Origin: Mytilus trossulus | Taxonomy: Eukaryota; Mollusca; Bivalvia; Mytilida; Mytilidae | NCBI RefSeq assembly: GCF_036588685.1 | Contig: NC_086374.1 | Span: 22,994,886-23,058,885, forward strand | DNA: 64,000 nucleotides | Reading direction: 5' to 3' | In this document: positions 47,000 to 58,974 of the stretch, one piece after another | How the letters are laid out: every line of letters begins with the position of its first letter | Position numbering within the stretch: the first letter of the stretch is position 1 | Made by a program: the position numbers and the translations under genes | The notes under the pieces: model-generated | Databases searched by the model: none | Seen by the model: the letters and a program-made list of their open reading frames with translations, nothing else | Told to the model about the DNA's origin: nothing

Positions 47000-47940
47000 C
47001 TATTGATCTAGTTAAAATATCATCATTCTCAAATTCTTCCATTAATGCAACTATATTTTGACTTTTACTTTTTAATCTACATGTACAAAAATGTATATTT
47101 GTATTGAGATCTGAAAACAACTCACTTTGGATGTATTTCACTTAACTTATTTAATCATGATATTATTTCACAATTATGATATTTGGAATTACTTCTACTT
47201 TTCTTTCTTATGTTTCATGATTTTTTTCTTTTTAAAAAATGATATTTACTTGAATATTTCGGGAAATTTTTTCAATTATAATTTGTAAAAAATAGTTTTT
47301 CCAATTTTTTAACAATTTAGCTTTAATTCAAATACACGATTATTTTTTCAAAGTATTTGTAAAGGTTAAGTTTTTTCTAATAACTTTTCAATAACTTCCC
47401 AGATAGAATTTCACAGCAAAGGAAAAAATATGCCAGGGAAATATTTTCCTCCGAAAATAAAAAGATAACAACAACTACCATGACTACCATGACTACTGTG
47501 ACATTTTTTCCTCCCAATCGAATCTCACCCAGATACAATTTTGCTTTACAATTACAGGTAAATTTGCCAATCAAGAATTGACAAGATAACAATAGAAGAA
47601 ACTGCAAATACATTTATTGATTAAATGCAATATGCTATATGTCACTATACTAAACTAGAAATGTTTGACAAGTTTTTATACCATAATATGGTTTAAAGAA
47701 ACAATGCTCCATTTTGGTGGAATTATTTGTTTTGAAAAACAAAGAATTATACACCAATTGGGCAATTGGCCCGAGATCACAGTCATTTCGTAGAGCATTT
47801 CTTTTAGACAATAAATTCAAATTAAAAAATCGCACCTGCTCTTTCTCAAAAAGATTTCTACAGTGTAGTGTACTACCAGTGAGACAAATAATATCAAAAT
47901 TATAGAAACTTCTACCAGCTCTAACTCAAAATATTGACAA
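47000..47940. other. Intergenic
   Basis: No gene is supported. A minus-strand ORF at 47613-47377 begins with a hydrophobic stretch but runs through a gtcatggta repeat and has no conserved features. Confidence 0.4.
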
Positions 47941-47946
47941 TTCTGT

Positions 47947-48090
47947 GTTAAGGGGGTGTAAAATTCAGTTTGACAGCTTCAGACCTGATAAACCTTTTAG
48001 AACTGGACCAATTCACTACTTACATGACTTAACATAAAGATTCTGCACCAAAATTTTTTGACATGTAATTACATCCCCCTGCTTAATATT
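47947..48090. repeat. Short MITE-like element
   Basis: The ends ttaagggggtgtaaa and ttacatccccctgcttaa are imperfect inverted repeats ~140 bp apart. Confidence 0.5.
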
Positions 48091-48275
48091 TCATGCATTA
48101 CAAACAATTATAGGTCAAAGTACGACCTTTAACACAGAGCTTTGGCTTATGATTTAATACCAAGAAATAAATTGGGAAATTGTATCAAATAAAACAAGCA
48201 CGTTATATACTGTTTACACTAGGGACTATATTCGTAGACAACAAAAACCAAAGGACGATAACTGTGTCCTTGGAC

Positions 48276-48363
48276 CAATTGAGGTATAATCCACCAATTG
48301 GTGGTTATCCTGACCTGTTAGGATTATTAGGCCCCACTGAGACCCCTAGAAGCCTAATAATCC
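48276..48363. repeat. Palindrome-bearing repeat copy 2 and adjoining hairpin
   Basis: The palindrome ccaccaattggtgg (about 48291-48304) lies in inverted orientation to copy 1. Directly after it, ggattattaggc (48321-48332) and gcctaataatcc (48352-48363) form a perfect 12-bp stem. Confidence 0.75.
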
Positions 48364-48369
48364 TGACTG

Positions 48370-50880
48370 AGACCTTGAAATGAGTTGCACACATCTAGAA
48401 CTCCATATATAACTAGTATTGTAAATAGCTTCTGCTTACAGTGCTGGATTTGATAAATTATGGAAGAGGAGAGTCATTTAGGATGTTGAAAAGAAAACGT
48501 CTGCGGTCTGTAGACCTAATCATTGCTTTAGCGGTAACATTGCTGTAAGCCATTCGAATCGGACATGCAACCTTTTACCTGTATGGTATTTTCACCCTCT
48601 CTAATGATCACTTCCTTTTCTTTTACAGATAAATAAGATGTATAAAATATATACGATATAATTTTACATGTGAAAAGCAACCGGAAGTATATGAAGAGTT
48701 CTAAAGTATAACAACACCGTCATGGAAAGCAATTCCGAAAAGTACAGTGACCAACCAGAGACATGTTATTAAAACTCTATTAATAACCTTTTAATTGTGA
48801 CACATTTTTAATGTACATAGAAGTTATTATTATCATTTTTTCAGGGATTTAACTGTATATATTTTTTATAATGTTATTTTTAAATAGTTATGTTTTCACT
48901 GAATAATTAATTATTATAAGGGTTTAACCAACCTTAATTTAGTAAGGTTGGTGTACTCCAACTATTGGAGGAAGTTATAGAGGAAAGAAGAAGACATGTC
49001 TCGGATTTTCGGATCATTTCGCCAAGGATTTGTATAGCAGAGACATATAATGCAATATTGTTTAATATTTCTCTGGTTTCGCTAAATAATTCAAGTCTTA
49101 TTTTGACAAGATTTGACCGTCACAATATTTACAGATCTTTACAGCCATATTATATTGAATAAAAAATGTACAAATTAAAAGTTATAGATAGCTTCAAATG
49201 CAAAATATTCTTAGCTTGAAAACGTGTTTATTTTGAGAAAAATCATCTGAAAAGTGTGATTAAAGGGTGTTTGAAATTTCCTTATTTTTTTGTCAACGGG
49301 GGACACATATTCGCCGTTTTTACACATCTATTTAAATCCGTGAAATAACTGCAGCTTTAAACAATATTTATCAAATGAATTTCATTATAGATGAAAAGCA
49401 GACATTTGAAAGGTGTAAAAAACCTGAAATTTAGGGCAATCAGTCAAAGAATTACTGAGAAATACTTCTTTGAAATCTTTTTTTTTTTCGTTCAGGAAAT
49501 TGGCTGAAATCGTTGTCGTTTTTCGGTCCTTTGCGGTAAGTGCCGGAATTAGTTTGTCTCATTTTCAAAAATAACCATATCTGTTTTAAAAACATAATTA
49601 ACCAGCATATATTTCTACTATTTCAACCAACCTTTGAAGTGTTTACACCTCAAAATCATAAAACGGCGAAATTGTGTCCACGGCGAATATGAGCGCCCCA
49701 CTCTAAATGAAAATTGTAAAGTTTATAAATAACACATTAAAAAAAAATATTTAACTTTAAAGGATCTTAAAGCAACCTCCCTCATGTATGCGCCTCACTG
49801 AAAGTAATCTTTAACATTTTGATGACTTTTCCGAGTGTACCTAAATAATAAGAAGAACTAGAATTGTCACTTGCATACATTTATATTAATATAACGGATG
49901 CATATATCTCTTATTTCTTGTCCGTGCTTGGCCCTAATGTTTGGACATTTTCTCATCGGTTATATCAGCGCTTCGTAGTCAATTTGTACCTTTTACAACT
50001 TTGAATGCAAAAACATATAATGTCGTAATCATATTGCATCTAGTGAAGTAAAATTGGTGCAGGGAATGTTTTTTTCGGGTGAAAAGGAAGCAGTTTTCAT
50101 TCTAATTTATCCGGAAAGAAAGAAAAGGCCGTTACATCTAAATCACTTTCTTGATGTCTTTGCTAGTAAACTGACGATGACAATCTGAGAATTATCCCAA
50201 AGCAGTTTTAAAATATGTCATTTTATTTTCTTAATCTATTCAATCAAACCGATTATTTCAAACAATGTTGTTAAAATAGGCACCGTGATACAATACATCC
50301 CATCGCAACTTTAAATAGCGCCGTAAAAACCTTGAAAACGAAAAGCTTCTAGTTCTCCAGGTCCCTATACTGAATGTGAATATCGGTTGAGAAACACAAG
50401 GCCTGTAATATTGAGTATTACGGCCTCACGCACGAACTTTTAGACTATTTTCATTGTTTGAGAGAGATCTTTTGTCCATTCATGATATCACCCTATTACC
50501 GATAATACATCCACGTATACCCGTTTCCGCACTGGTAGGGAATATCCGTTTTATGTAATAGAAGTAAGTATTGTATTATATTAATGCATTATGGATTCAA
50601 TCTGTTTTTGCAAACGTCAGAAGAAATTCTACCAACCAGAATCAATTATTTATTTTGTTGGCTGTTTTAACAGATCCCAAAATTGGGGAATTTTAAAAAC
50701 CATTCAAACAACATACCTACCAAGTTTGATAAGACCCATCTTATGGATTACAGATGAAATGAAGATATTGTTTTGATACACTACATTGCTAGTAGTATCA
50801 AATATAGACACTAAACGGTGAATCTACAAAGTAGAGTATATTTAAATTGTTATATTGAATAAAGATTTTGCACTGTACTT
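48370..50880. other. Intergenic, no gene seen
   Basis: The longest ORFs are ~65 codons and unconvincing. A small hairpin (taaccaacctta / taaggttgg) lies at about 48926-48954 and another (aggcctgtaata / tattacggcct) at 50399-50426. Related words with gcgaatat occur at 49310 and 49683 in opposite orientations. Confidence 0.4.
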
Positions 50881-52109
50881 CCCGATAACATGTTGAACCA
50901 GATGCTCCGCAGGGCGCAGCTTTATACGACCACAGAGGTTGAACCCTGAACGGTTGGGGCAAGTATGGATACAACATTCAATCTGGATTCAGCTCTAAAT
51001 TTGGATTGTGATTAAATAGTTGACACAGCATAGGTTTCTGACACAGAATGAATGTGATCTAATGAATTTAAAAATTTTAGTTTGCCTTTGTGCAATTTAC
51101 TATGCTGTTGAATATTAATCCTCTCAAAAACCTGTTTGAAGAAATTTTCTTTTTATTTAAAAAAAATCTGAAATGAGAAAAATTTAACTACTATTCTGGA
51201 CAAAGAAAGATAACTCCAATTGAAAATTTCTTGCTATTGCACAATATTGCGCAATTAGATATTTCTTGCTATTGCGTAATACTGTGCACATTGAAAATAT
51301 TTGCTATTGCACAATACTGTGCAATTAAAGATTTCTTACTTTTGCGCAATGCTGTGCATTTGAAAATTTCTTGCTATTGCACAATACTATGCAGTATTCA
51401 ACTGTGCTATTGAAAATTGCTTGCTATTGCACAATACTTAATATAATAATTTTTGATCCTGATTTTGACCAACTTGAAAACTGGGCCCATAATCAAAAAT
51501 CGTAGTACATGTTTAGATTCAGCATATCAAAGAAGCCCAAGAATTCAATTTTTGTTAAAATCAAACTAAGTTTAATTTTGTACCCTTTGGACCTTAAAGT
51601 ATACCAATTTGAAAACGGGGACCAAAAATTAAGAATCTGCATACACAGTTAGATTTGGCATATCAAAAAACCCCAATTATTCAATTTTTTATGAAATCAA
51701 ACAAAGTTTAATTTTGGACCCTTTGGACCTTAATGTAGATCAATTTGAAAACGGGACCAAAAATTAAGAATCTACATACACAGTTAGATTCGGCATATCA
51801 AAGAACCCCATTTATTCAATTTTTGATGAAATCAAACAAAGTTTAATTTTGGACCCCGATTGGGACCAACTTGAAAACTGGGCCAATAATCAAAAATATG
51901 AGTACATTTTTAGATTCAGCATATCAAAGAACCCCATGGATTCAATTTCTGTTAAAATCAAACTAATTAATTTTGGACCCTTTGGACCTTAATGTAGACC
52001 AATTTGAAAACGGGACCAAGAATTAAGAATCTTAATACATAGTTAGATTCTGCATATCAAAGAACCCCAATTATTCAATTTTTGATGAAATCAAACAAAG
52101 TTTAATTTT

Positions 52110-54230
52110 GGACCCTTTGGGTCCCTTATTCCTAAACTGTTGGGACGACCAAACCTCCAAAATCAATCCCAACCTTCCTTTTATGGTCATAAACCTTGTG
52201 CTTAAATTTCATAGATTTCTATGTACTTATACTAAAGTTATGGTGCGAAAACCAAGAAATGCTTATTTTGGCCTTTTTTTGGCCCCCCAATTCCTAAACT
52301 GTTAGAACCTCAACTCCCAAAATCAATCCCAACCTTCGTTTTGTGGTCATAAACCTTGTGTTTAAATTTCATTGATTTCTATTTACTTATACATAAGTTA
52401 TTGTGCGAAAACCAAGAATAATGCTTATTTGGACCCTTTTTGGTCCCCCAATTCCTAAACTGTTAGGACCTCAACTCCCAAGATCAATCCCAACCTTTCT
52501 TTTGTGGTCATAAACCTTGTGTCGAAATTTTATAGATTTCTATTTACTTAAACTAAAGCTATAATGCGAAAACCAAGAAAATGCTTATTTGGGCCCTTTT
52601 TGGCCCTAATTCCTAAAATGTTGAGACCAAAACTCCCAAAATCAATCCCAACCTTCCTTTTGCGGTCATAAACCTTGTGTTTAAATTTCATTGATTTCTA
52701 TTTACTTATACATAAGTTATTGTGCGAAAACCAAGAATAATTGTGCGATAAACCAAGAATAATTGTGCGATAAACCAAGAATAATTGTGCGATAAACCAA
52801 GAATAATGCTTATTTGGACCCTTTTTGGTCCCCCAATTCCTAAACTGTTAGGACCTCAACTCCCAAAATCAATCCCAACCTTCCTTTTATGGTCATAAAC
52901 CTTGTGTTTAAATTTCATAGATTTCTATTTACTTATACTAAAGTTATGGTGCGAAAACCAAGAAATGCTTATTTTGGCCTTTTTTTGGCCCCCCAATTCC
53001 TAAACTGTTAGGACCTCAACTCCCAAAATCAATCCCAACCTTCGTTTTGTGGTCATAAACCTTGTGTTTAAATGTCATTGATTTCTATTTACTTATACAT
53101 AAGTTATTGTGCGAAAACCAAGAATAATGCTTATTTGGACCCTTTTTGGTCGCCCAATTCCTAAACTGTTAGGACCTCAACTCCCAAGATCAATCCCAAC
53201 CTTCCTTTTGTGGTCATAAACCTTGTGTCGAAATTTTATAGATTTCTATTTACTTAAACTAAAGCTAAAATGCGAAAACCAAGAAAATGCTTATTTGGGC
53301 CCTTTTCAGCCCTAATTCCTAAAATGTTGAGACCAAAACTCCCAAAATCAATCCCAACCTTCCTTTTGTGGTCATAAACCTTGTGTTTAAATTTCATTGA
53401 TTTCTATTTACTTATACATAAGTTATTGTGCGAAAACCAAGAATAATTGTGCGATAAACCAAGAATAATTGTGCGATAAACCAAGAATAATGCTTATTTG
53501 GACCCTTTTTGGTCCCCCAATTCCTAAACTGTTAGGACCTCAACTCCCAAAATCAATCCCAACCTCCGTTTTGTGGTCATAAACCTTGTGTTTTAATTTC
53601 ATTGATTTCTATTTACTTATACTAAAGTTATGGTGCGAAAACCAAGAATAATGCTTATTTGGACCCTTTTTGGTCCCTTATTCCTAAACTGGGGTTCGTG
53701 TTGTTTATTCTTTAGTTTTCTTTGTTGTGTCATGTGTACCATTGTTTTCTGTTTGTCTTTTTCATTTTTAGCCATGGCGTTGTCTGTTTGTTTTAGATTT
53801 ACGAGTTTGACTGTCCCTTTGGTATCTTTCGTCCCTCTTTTGGAACCAAGACTCCCAAAATCAATCTCAAGCTTCCTTTTGTGGTCATAAACCTTGTGTC
53901 AAAATTTTATAGATTTCTATTTACTCAAACTAAAGCTATAATGCAAAAACCAAGAAAATGCTAATTTGGGCCCTTTTTGGCCCCTTATTCCTAAAATGTT
54001 GGGACAAAAACTCCCAAAATCAATCCCAACCTTCCTTTTGTGGTCATAAACCTTATGTTTAAAATTCATAGATTTCTATTCACTTTTACTAAAGTTATTG
54101 TGCGAAAACCAGGAATAATGCTTATTTGGACCCTTTTTTGTACCTAATTTCTAAACTGTTGGAACCAAAACTTCCAAAATCAATCTCAACCTTCCTTTTG
54201 TGGTCATAAACCTTGTGTCAAAAACTAAAA
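52110..54230. repeat. ~178-bp tandem series with 24-bp sub-expansions
   Basis: The words aaaccaagaataatgctt, aaaatcaatcccaacctt and gtggtcataaaccttgtg mark about eleven units. A 24-bp piece (attgtgcgataaaccaagaa) is further multiplied at 52718-52805 and 53428-53490. A four-unit block repeats at an offset of about 710 bp (52243 and 52951). Confidence 0.85.
53693..53850 (+). mobile_element. Dispersed repeat inserted in the tandem series
   Basis: It reads gttcgtgttgtttattcttt, then agccatggcgttgtctgttt and gactgtccctttggtatctt, a sequence I know as a common mussel repeat. The 178-bp series resumes after it with ttggaaccaagactccca. Confidence 0.7.
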
Positions 54231-54285
54231 GTATTCGAACGACGACGTGATATTGATTCAATTTTTGCGGTCGTATAAAAAGTTG

Positions 54286-54925
54286 AATAAAAAAACGCAT
54301 CTTTTGACAATATGAACAGATCGAGAAAATTACATTTCATTTCTCTTTTAAGGACATAAAATCTTTATGTACCTGCAGCTCTTTTCACAAAAAAATCTTA
54401 TTAACAGTACAAATCTTGAAATACTCGCACGTCATACACATTTCAGTATAACTTACGATATTTGTTTGTGAAAAGAATTGCAAAAAGAATCGCTGATGCA
54501 CGTTTCGATAATTCTACGGGCAGGAAGAAACCACACTGATAAGTACAATTATCTTGTTGGGCCACAGTGCACTGTTTGGATGATCATGGAAGTATATTGT
54601 ATCCATTTTACTTCCGTGGTTAGATAAGTAACACTACTTCAACTGTTTTCCAAGTGAGCGTAGAGAATCGGTTGCTGGTTTATGTTCACGTATATTATGT
54701 TTTATATGCGCTATTCGAAGATGACAAACAATGATCACCACAGTCCAATAACATATACCGTTTGATAGTTCAATAACTATTATATAGCCATCATGTGTTT
54801 GCATCATAACATTCATGTACAGAAATCAAAACGAAAAATAATATAAGTTCAAACAATTTACCAAACTATTTCTATGAATAATTTCTACTTTGATGATTAG
54901 TACAAAATGTAGACCTAATACATAG
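54286..54925. other. Intergenic
   Basis: No feature is identified. Confidence 0.35.
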
Positions 54926-54928
54926 AGA

Positions 54929-55063
54929 ATAATACATGGCAAAATCCGTATCATATGTCGTATCATCCCGAGACATCAATATCAGCCCGAGGGCCTTTAG
55001 GCCCGAGGGATGATATTGGTCGAGGGTGATACGGCATGTGATACGGATTTTGCCATGTATTAT
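54929..55063. repeat. Fold-back element, ~66-bp arms, 2-base loop
   Basis: The left arm (54929-54996) and right arm (54999-55063) pair almost completely: atacatggcaaaatccgtat / atacggattttgccatgtat outside and cccgagggcct / aggcccgaggg at the centre. A transcript would form a long hairpin. Confidence 0.85.
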
Positions 55064-55463
55064 ACGCTTTATCATATATTTCAACAGAAGAGTATTATAG
55101 TATATGAACTGTTTTCTGATCCATAGCACTGGGTTACCTTCAGTTCTGCTTTTGTCTTGTTTCAAAGCTTTAAAATAACTGCTCAATTATTTATACGAAG
55201 CACCTAGGTTACCTTACAATCTGTTGTTTTGAAAATATTTTGTTTATTATTGTATATATTTAAGTGTTTTGTATTTTTTATAGTTGCATTGAGTGTGCCA
55301 AAAAATATGTTGTAAAAACTTGATGTTCGTGACGTCACATACAATATGAAAACTTGATGTACGTGACGTTACATACCAAACAATGACGTCATTCCAGAAA
55401 ATTACCTATTTTTTGAAAAAAAATTCTTAAGCAAAAAAAACTCCTAAAAAACTGACTTTAGTT

Positions 55464-55578
55464 AAAAAAAAAAAAAAAAAAAAAAAAGGTATGCGATACG
55501 GGTTTTACCATGCGATACGGGGTATGCGATACGGGTTTAGCCATGCGATACGGGGTATGCGATACAGGGTAGGTGATA
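55464..55578. repeat. A24 run followed by a 33-bp tandem repeat
   Basis: Units starting at 55488, 55521 and 55554 read ggtatgcgatacgggttt, then (t/a)gccatgcgatacgg. The last is diverged and truncated. The words gatacgg and ccatg are shared with the nearby fold-back arms. Confidence 0.85.
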
Positions 55579-55674
55579 CAGACTGGAAAAAAGAACCTTT
55601 ATTAGATATACAAAATAGCTGTATTTTGTACTAAATATATGATAAAGTGGCAGAATTATCCGTAAGATATGAAT

Positions 55675-56170
55675 AACCTGCGAGAGAAATTTATGTATTA
55701 CTGAAAAATTATTACACCAGGGTTTTCGATATCACAAACTAGTCAAAACATTTACTAACTAAATTTTATCATCGGTATAAGGACATCATTCGAAAATATA
55801 GCTCAACATGCAGACTTCTTATACGTTTAGGTATTTCACATCCAATTTTTTATGGAAATATTCTTTACAAAGCACAAAAGTGTCAGTATTAACCACAGAA
55901 ACTAACAAAACCTTTAAATATACTTATTAAGAAGGGATATAGTTACGATACTGTTGTCGGGTCATAAAAGATTGCATATTTTGGCGTTAATATTGATTCA
56001 CTTATAGGGTCTTTACATCGGAACTTAACACATTTATTCAAAAACCAGTTATTGGCATGACACGGGTTATGTTCTTCTCATATATGTTATGATGGTATGA
56101 TACTAAACCCCTAACGGGAAGGATTGTGCCTGATATTCATATGATGAAATAATAATCTTTCAATCAGTTT
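55675..56170 (+). pseudogene. Reverse-transcriptase C-terminal fragment
   Basis: One frame from about 55675 reads RNLCITEKLLHQGFRYHKLV and continues TKFYHRYKDI and GISHPIFYGNILYKAQ before a stop at about 55889. The frame continues to KKGYSYDTVV near 55945. This is the C-terminal region of the same bivalve RT family as at 4.6 kb (tentatively Penelope-like). Words such as HDTGYVLLIYVMMV near 56060-56100 also belong to these elements. It is broken and 5'-truncated. Confidence 0.75.
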
Positions 56171-56705
56171 AATTGAAGTCTGGAACTGGCATATCAGTTT
56201 AATTGAAGTCTGGAACTGGCATACCAGTTAACTCCTAGTAGTCTGTTGTTATTTATGTATTATTGTCATTTTGTTTATTTTCTTTGGTTACATCTTCTGA
56301 CACCAGACTCGGACTTCTCTTGAATTGAATTTTAATTTTACGTTTTGTTATGCGTTTACTGTTTACATTGGCTAGAGTTATAGGGGGAGGGTTGAGATCT
56401 CATAAACATGTTTAACCCCGTCGCATTTTTGCGCCTGTCCCAAGTCAGGAGCCTCTGGTCTTTGTTAGTCTTTGTTAGTCTTGTATTGTTTTGATTTTAG
56501 TTTCTTGTGTACAATTTGGAAATTAGTATGGCGTTCATTATCACTGAACTAGTATATATTTGTTTAGGGGCCAGCTGAAGGACGCCTCCGGTGCGGGAAT
56601 TTCTCGTTACATTGAAGACCTGTTGGTGACCTTCTGCTGTTGTTTTTTCTATGGTCGGGTTATTGTCTATTTGATACATTCCCCATTTCCAATCTCAATT
56701 TTAAG
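56165..56705 (+). mobile_element. Family C tail (3' region of the RT element)
   Basis: It follows the RT fragment without a gap, which suggests it is the 3' untranslated part. It holds cctagtagtctgttgttatt, catgtttaaccccgtcgcat and cagctgaaggacgcctccgg, and ends tctcaatttta. A 30-bp unit (cagtttaattgaagtctgga...) is duplicated at about 56165-56222. Confidence 0.8.
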
Positions 56706-57303
56706 TATATATAATTATATAAACATATTTCAAGTATAACCTTAAAAATGGATTTGAAAGCTATTATATAAACTTCACTACAACTCCTGTCGACAGAGGT
56801 AAAATATCTTAATAAATTGACAAAATCCCTCTCTTGTTTGTCAAAACATCTAACTTGTGTGACTTTGTCACATAATCAAAAAAGGATCTGGAGCATCCAT
56901 CAATGACACAAACACAGACAAAAAACAAACAAACATGGTTTTTGTTGCTTTCTTCATCTCAAAGTCTCACGGTCTTCAACATGGAACAACAAAAGTTTAA
57001 CACTCACCCAATGCAAGTTTAAGGCAGCCCCTATACTACCGGTTTTAGCGGAATTCTTTGAATAATATTTTGGATAGACTTTGTATGATGTAATCCCACA
57101 TAATTGGGCCAGTTCAAAAGAAAGAAATTCATATTGAAATATGCCACATATACACAAATTTTTGAATCATACACCAAACTTCCATTAATTGTTTCAACGA
57201 TCAGGTAAGTTGAACTTGGTGTCGGGTGGTACCTCACTGTAAGGCAAACTGAGGGTCCAGAACATTTTCAAAACAAAAAGCGAAAACGTATATATATTAA
57301 AGT

Positions 57304-57338
<35 letters not shown>

Positions 57339-58010
57339 GAAAACTAGATTATTCATTTACAGATAGATACGTACGTGGGACCAGAGACATATAATACAAC
57401 CGATAGGATGAATACTCTTTAACCTGGGAACAGTACACATTTACAAGTATATGGGTATTGGACAGGATAGACACAGATATGTTCTGCTTTAATTATATAT
57501 CTTTTTCTCGCAACTCGACTTTTTCATAAAGAGTTATACGAAGATAATTTTTATTGTTTAGACTTAACTCTAGCCCTCGCATTTTCGACACCATATAAAA
57601 CTTGTAAATATAGGCACTCAACCTTGACAAGACAGGTGGGAGATACCTGTAAAAATTGAATCATTTTACACTATCCTACTTTTATTTGTACTGTGCATAT
57701 GACGTATACATACAAAAACAAATGTAACCTACACTATTTCAATATTGTGTTTCAATTAAGTACCAGTGACCTTAACTTTGAGAATTACACGGGTTGTAAG
57801 TTTCGGTCTCCTCCCTACGTTTTCGTTGGGCTCCACCTTCAAGATTGAGCATTCTTTTCACGGTGTACAGGGCTCTTTAAAGCAATTTTTTTTTTTGGAC
57901 TCCGGGCTCCACTGAGGTGCTCCAGGCTTCCATAAAAAAGTATCTAAGCTCTAACGATACAACTCCAGGCTTCACTGATATAGCTGACTCAGCTTCAGAC
58001 TCAGACTCAT
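56706..58010. other. Intergenic; T29 run at 57307-57335
   Basis: No gene is supported. Overlapping minus-strand ORFs at 56954-57237 have no recognisable domain. Confidence 0.4.
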
Positions 58011-58014
58011 GAGC

Positions 58015-58285
58015 CTGTAATTCAGTGGTTGTATGTCGTTTGTTTATGTGTTACATATTTGTTTTTCCGTTCGTTTTTTTATATAAATAAGGCCGTTAGT
58101 TTTTTCGTTTCAACTGTTTTACATTGCCATTTCGATGACTTTTATAGCTGACTATGCGGTATGGGTTTTGTACATTGTTGAAGGCCGTACGTATATATAC
58201 GATGACCTGTAGTTGTTAATTTCTGTGTCATTTTGGTCTCTTTTGGAGAGTTGTCTCCTTGGCAATCATACCACATCTTCTTTTT
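58015..58285 (+). repeat. Family B repeat, long copy
   Basis: It runs from tgtaattcagtggttgtatg through ggccgttagttttttcgttt and tagctgactatgcggtatgg to accacatcttcttttt. Confidence 0.8.
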
Positions 58286-58790
58286 ACATAACAGGACAGA
58301 AGACAAGTTCGTTCATCAATAAACTCCAGTGTTTTGAAGGCGGTCTAGCTGCTTATAGATATCGGGATTTGAATGATGACATGAGTCGCATGAGAGAAAT
58401 GTGACCAAAATATGTTATATGTGTCACTTCGAGGAGAGAACAAATTATTCTTATATTTTTTTGGTACCTTTCAAACTTTCTTCCTTTTTCACCTCCCTGA
58501 TTCAAATGCAGTCATTCTTTTTCGTATTGATCACCTGATCAAAACTTATGACAAAACAATAAGATATTTAAGGGTTGTTTGTATTCATTGCTCTCCATTC
58601 CCCAAAATAAAATTATATCTCAAATTACACCGTTATCGCTTACTTTTATAATTGCAACTTAATTATAACAACAGATTTACATATTAAAAAGATAATTGCA
58701 TACTCGATGTAATTTAATGATATGATCAGATGACTATAACATATTTAAAAGTAATCGATCCCACCCACGGACTACGGTCAATTGATTGCT

Positions 58791-58823
58791 TATAAAAAGG
58801 AAGACTCAGGACAGATATCAGTA
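58791..58823 (+). promoter_or_regulatory. TATA box and initiator of a secreted-peptide gene
   Basis: TATAAAAA at 58791 lies 29 bp before the A of a TCAGTA initiator at 58818-58823. This is canonical core-promoter spacing, directly ahead of an ATG with a signal peptide. The predicted 5' leader is ~26 nt. Confidence 0.6.
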
Positions 58824-58845
58824 TAAACTTTTCAGCTGTAGTACA

Positions 58846-58960
58846 ATGCAGACATATTTGTTTTCAAGTTTGTGTGTTGTTGTGTGTGTGAGTCTGTTGA
58901 CCGTTCATGCAATACCAAGTTTTGAGGATTTTTTATCCAACGATCAACCATGGTCGGCAA
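58846..58960 (+). CDS. Signal-peptide exon of an unrecognised secreted peptide
   Basis: ATG at 58846 gives MQTYLFSSLCVVVCVSLLTV and then HA, a textbook signal peptide with likely cleavage after Ala22, followed by IPSFEDFLSNDQPWS. A possible donor (GGCAA|GTATAT) lies at 58960/58961; unspliced, the frame stops at 58974 after 42 residues. Either this is exon 1 of a gene whose later exons I could not find, or a short peptide. The TATA promoter suggests strong or tissue-specific expression. The family is unknown to me. Confidence 0.5.
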
Positions 58961-58974
58961 GTATATTTACTTAA

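Larger units (their letters stand above)
50890..54285. mobile_element. 3.4-kb element with inverted ends and nested tandem repeats
   Basis: The left end region (gctccgcagggcgcagcttt, atacgacca) and right end (tgcggtcgtataaaa) give an inverted pair tttatacgacc / ggtcgtataaa. I recognise the left segment as a frequent mussel repeat. The interior is made of three tandem series: a ttgctattgcacaatact unit at 51215-51440, a ~130-bp unit with gaccctttggacctt at 51440-52110, and a ~178-bp unit with cccaattcctaaactgttag at 52110-54230. No coding capacity is seen. Confidence 0.75.

Noticed and set aside
47377..47613. Minus-strand ORF starting with a signal-peptide-like stretch (MYLQFLLLLSCQFLIGKF)
   Set aside because: It runs through a gtcatggta simple repeat and a poly-Val stretch. 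A possible donor after residue 30 has no matching downstream exon.
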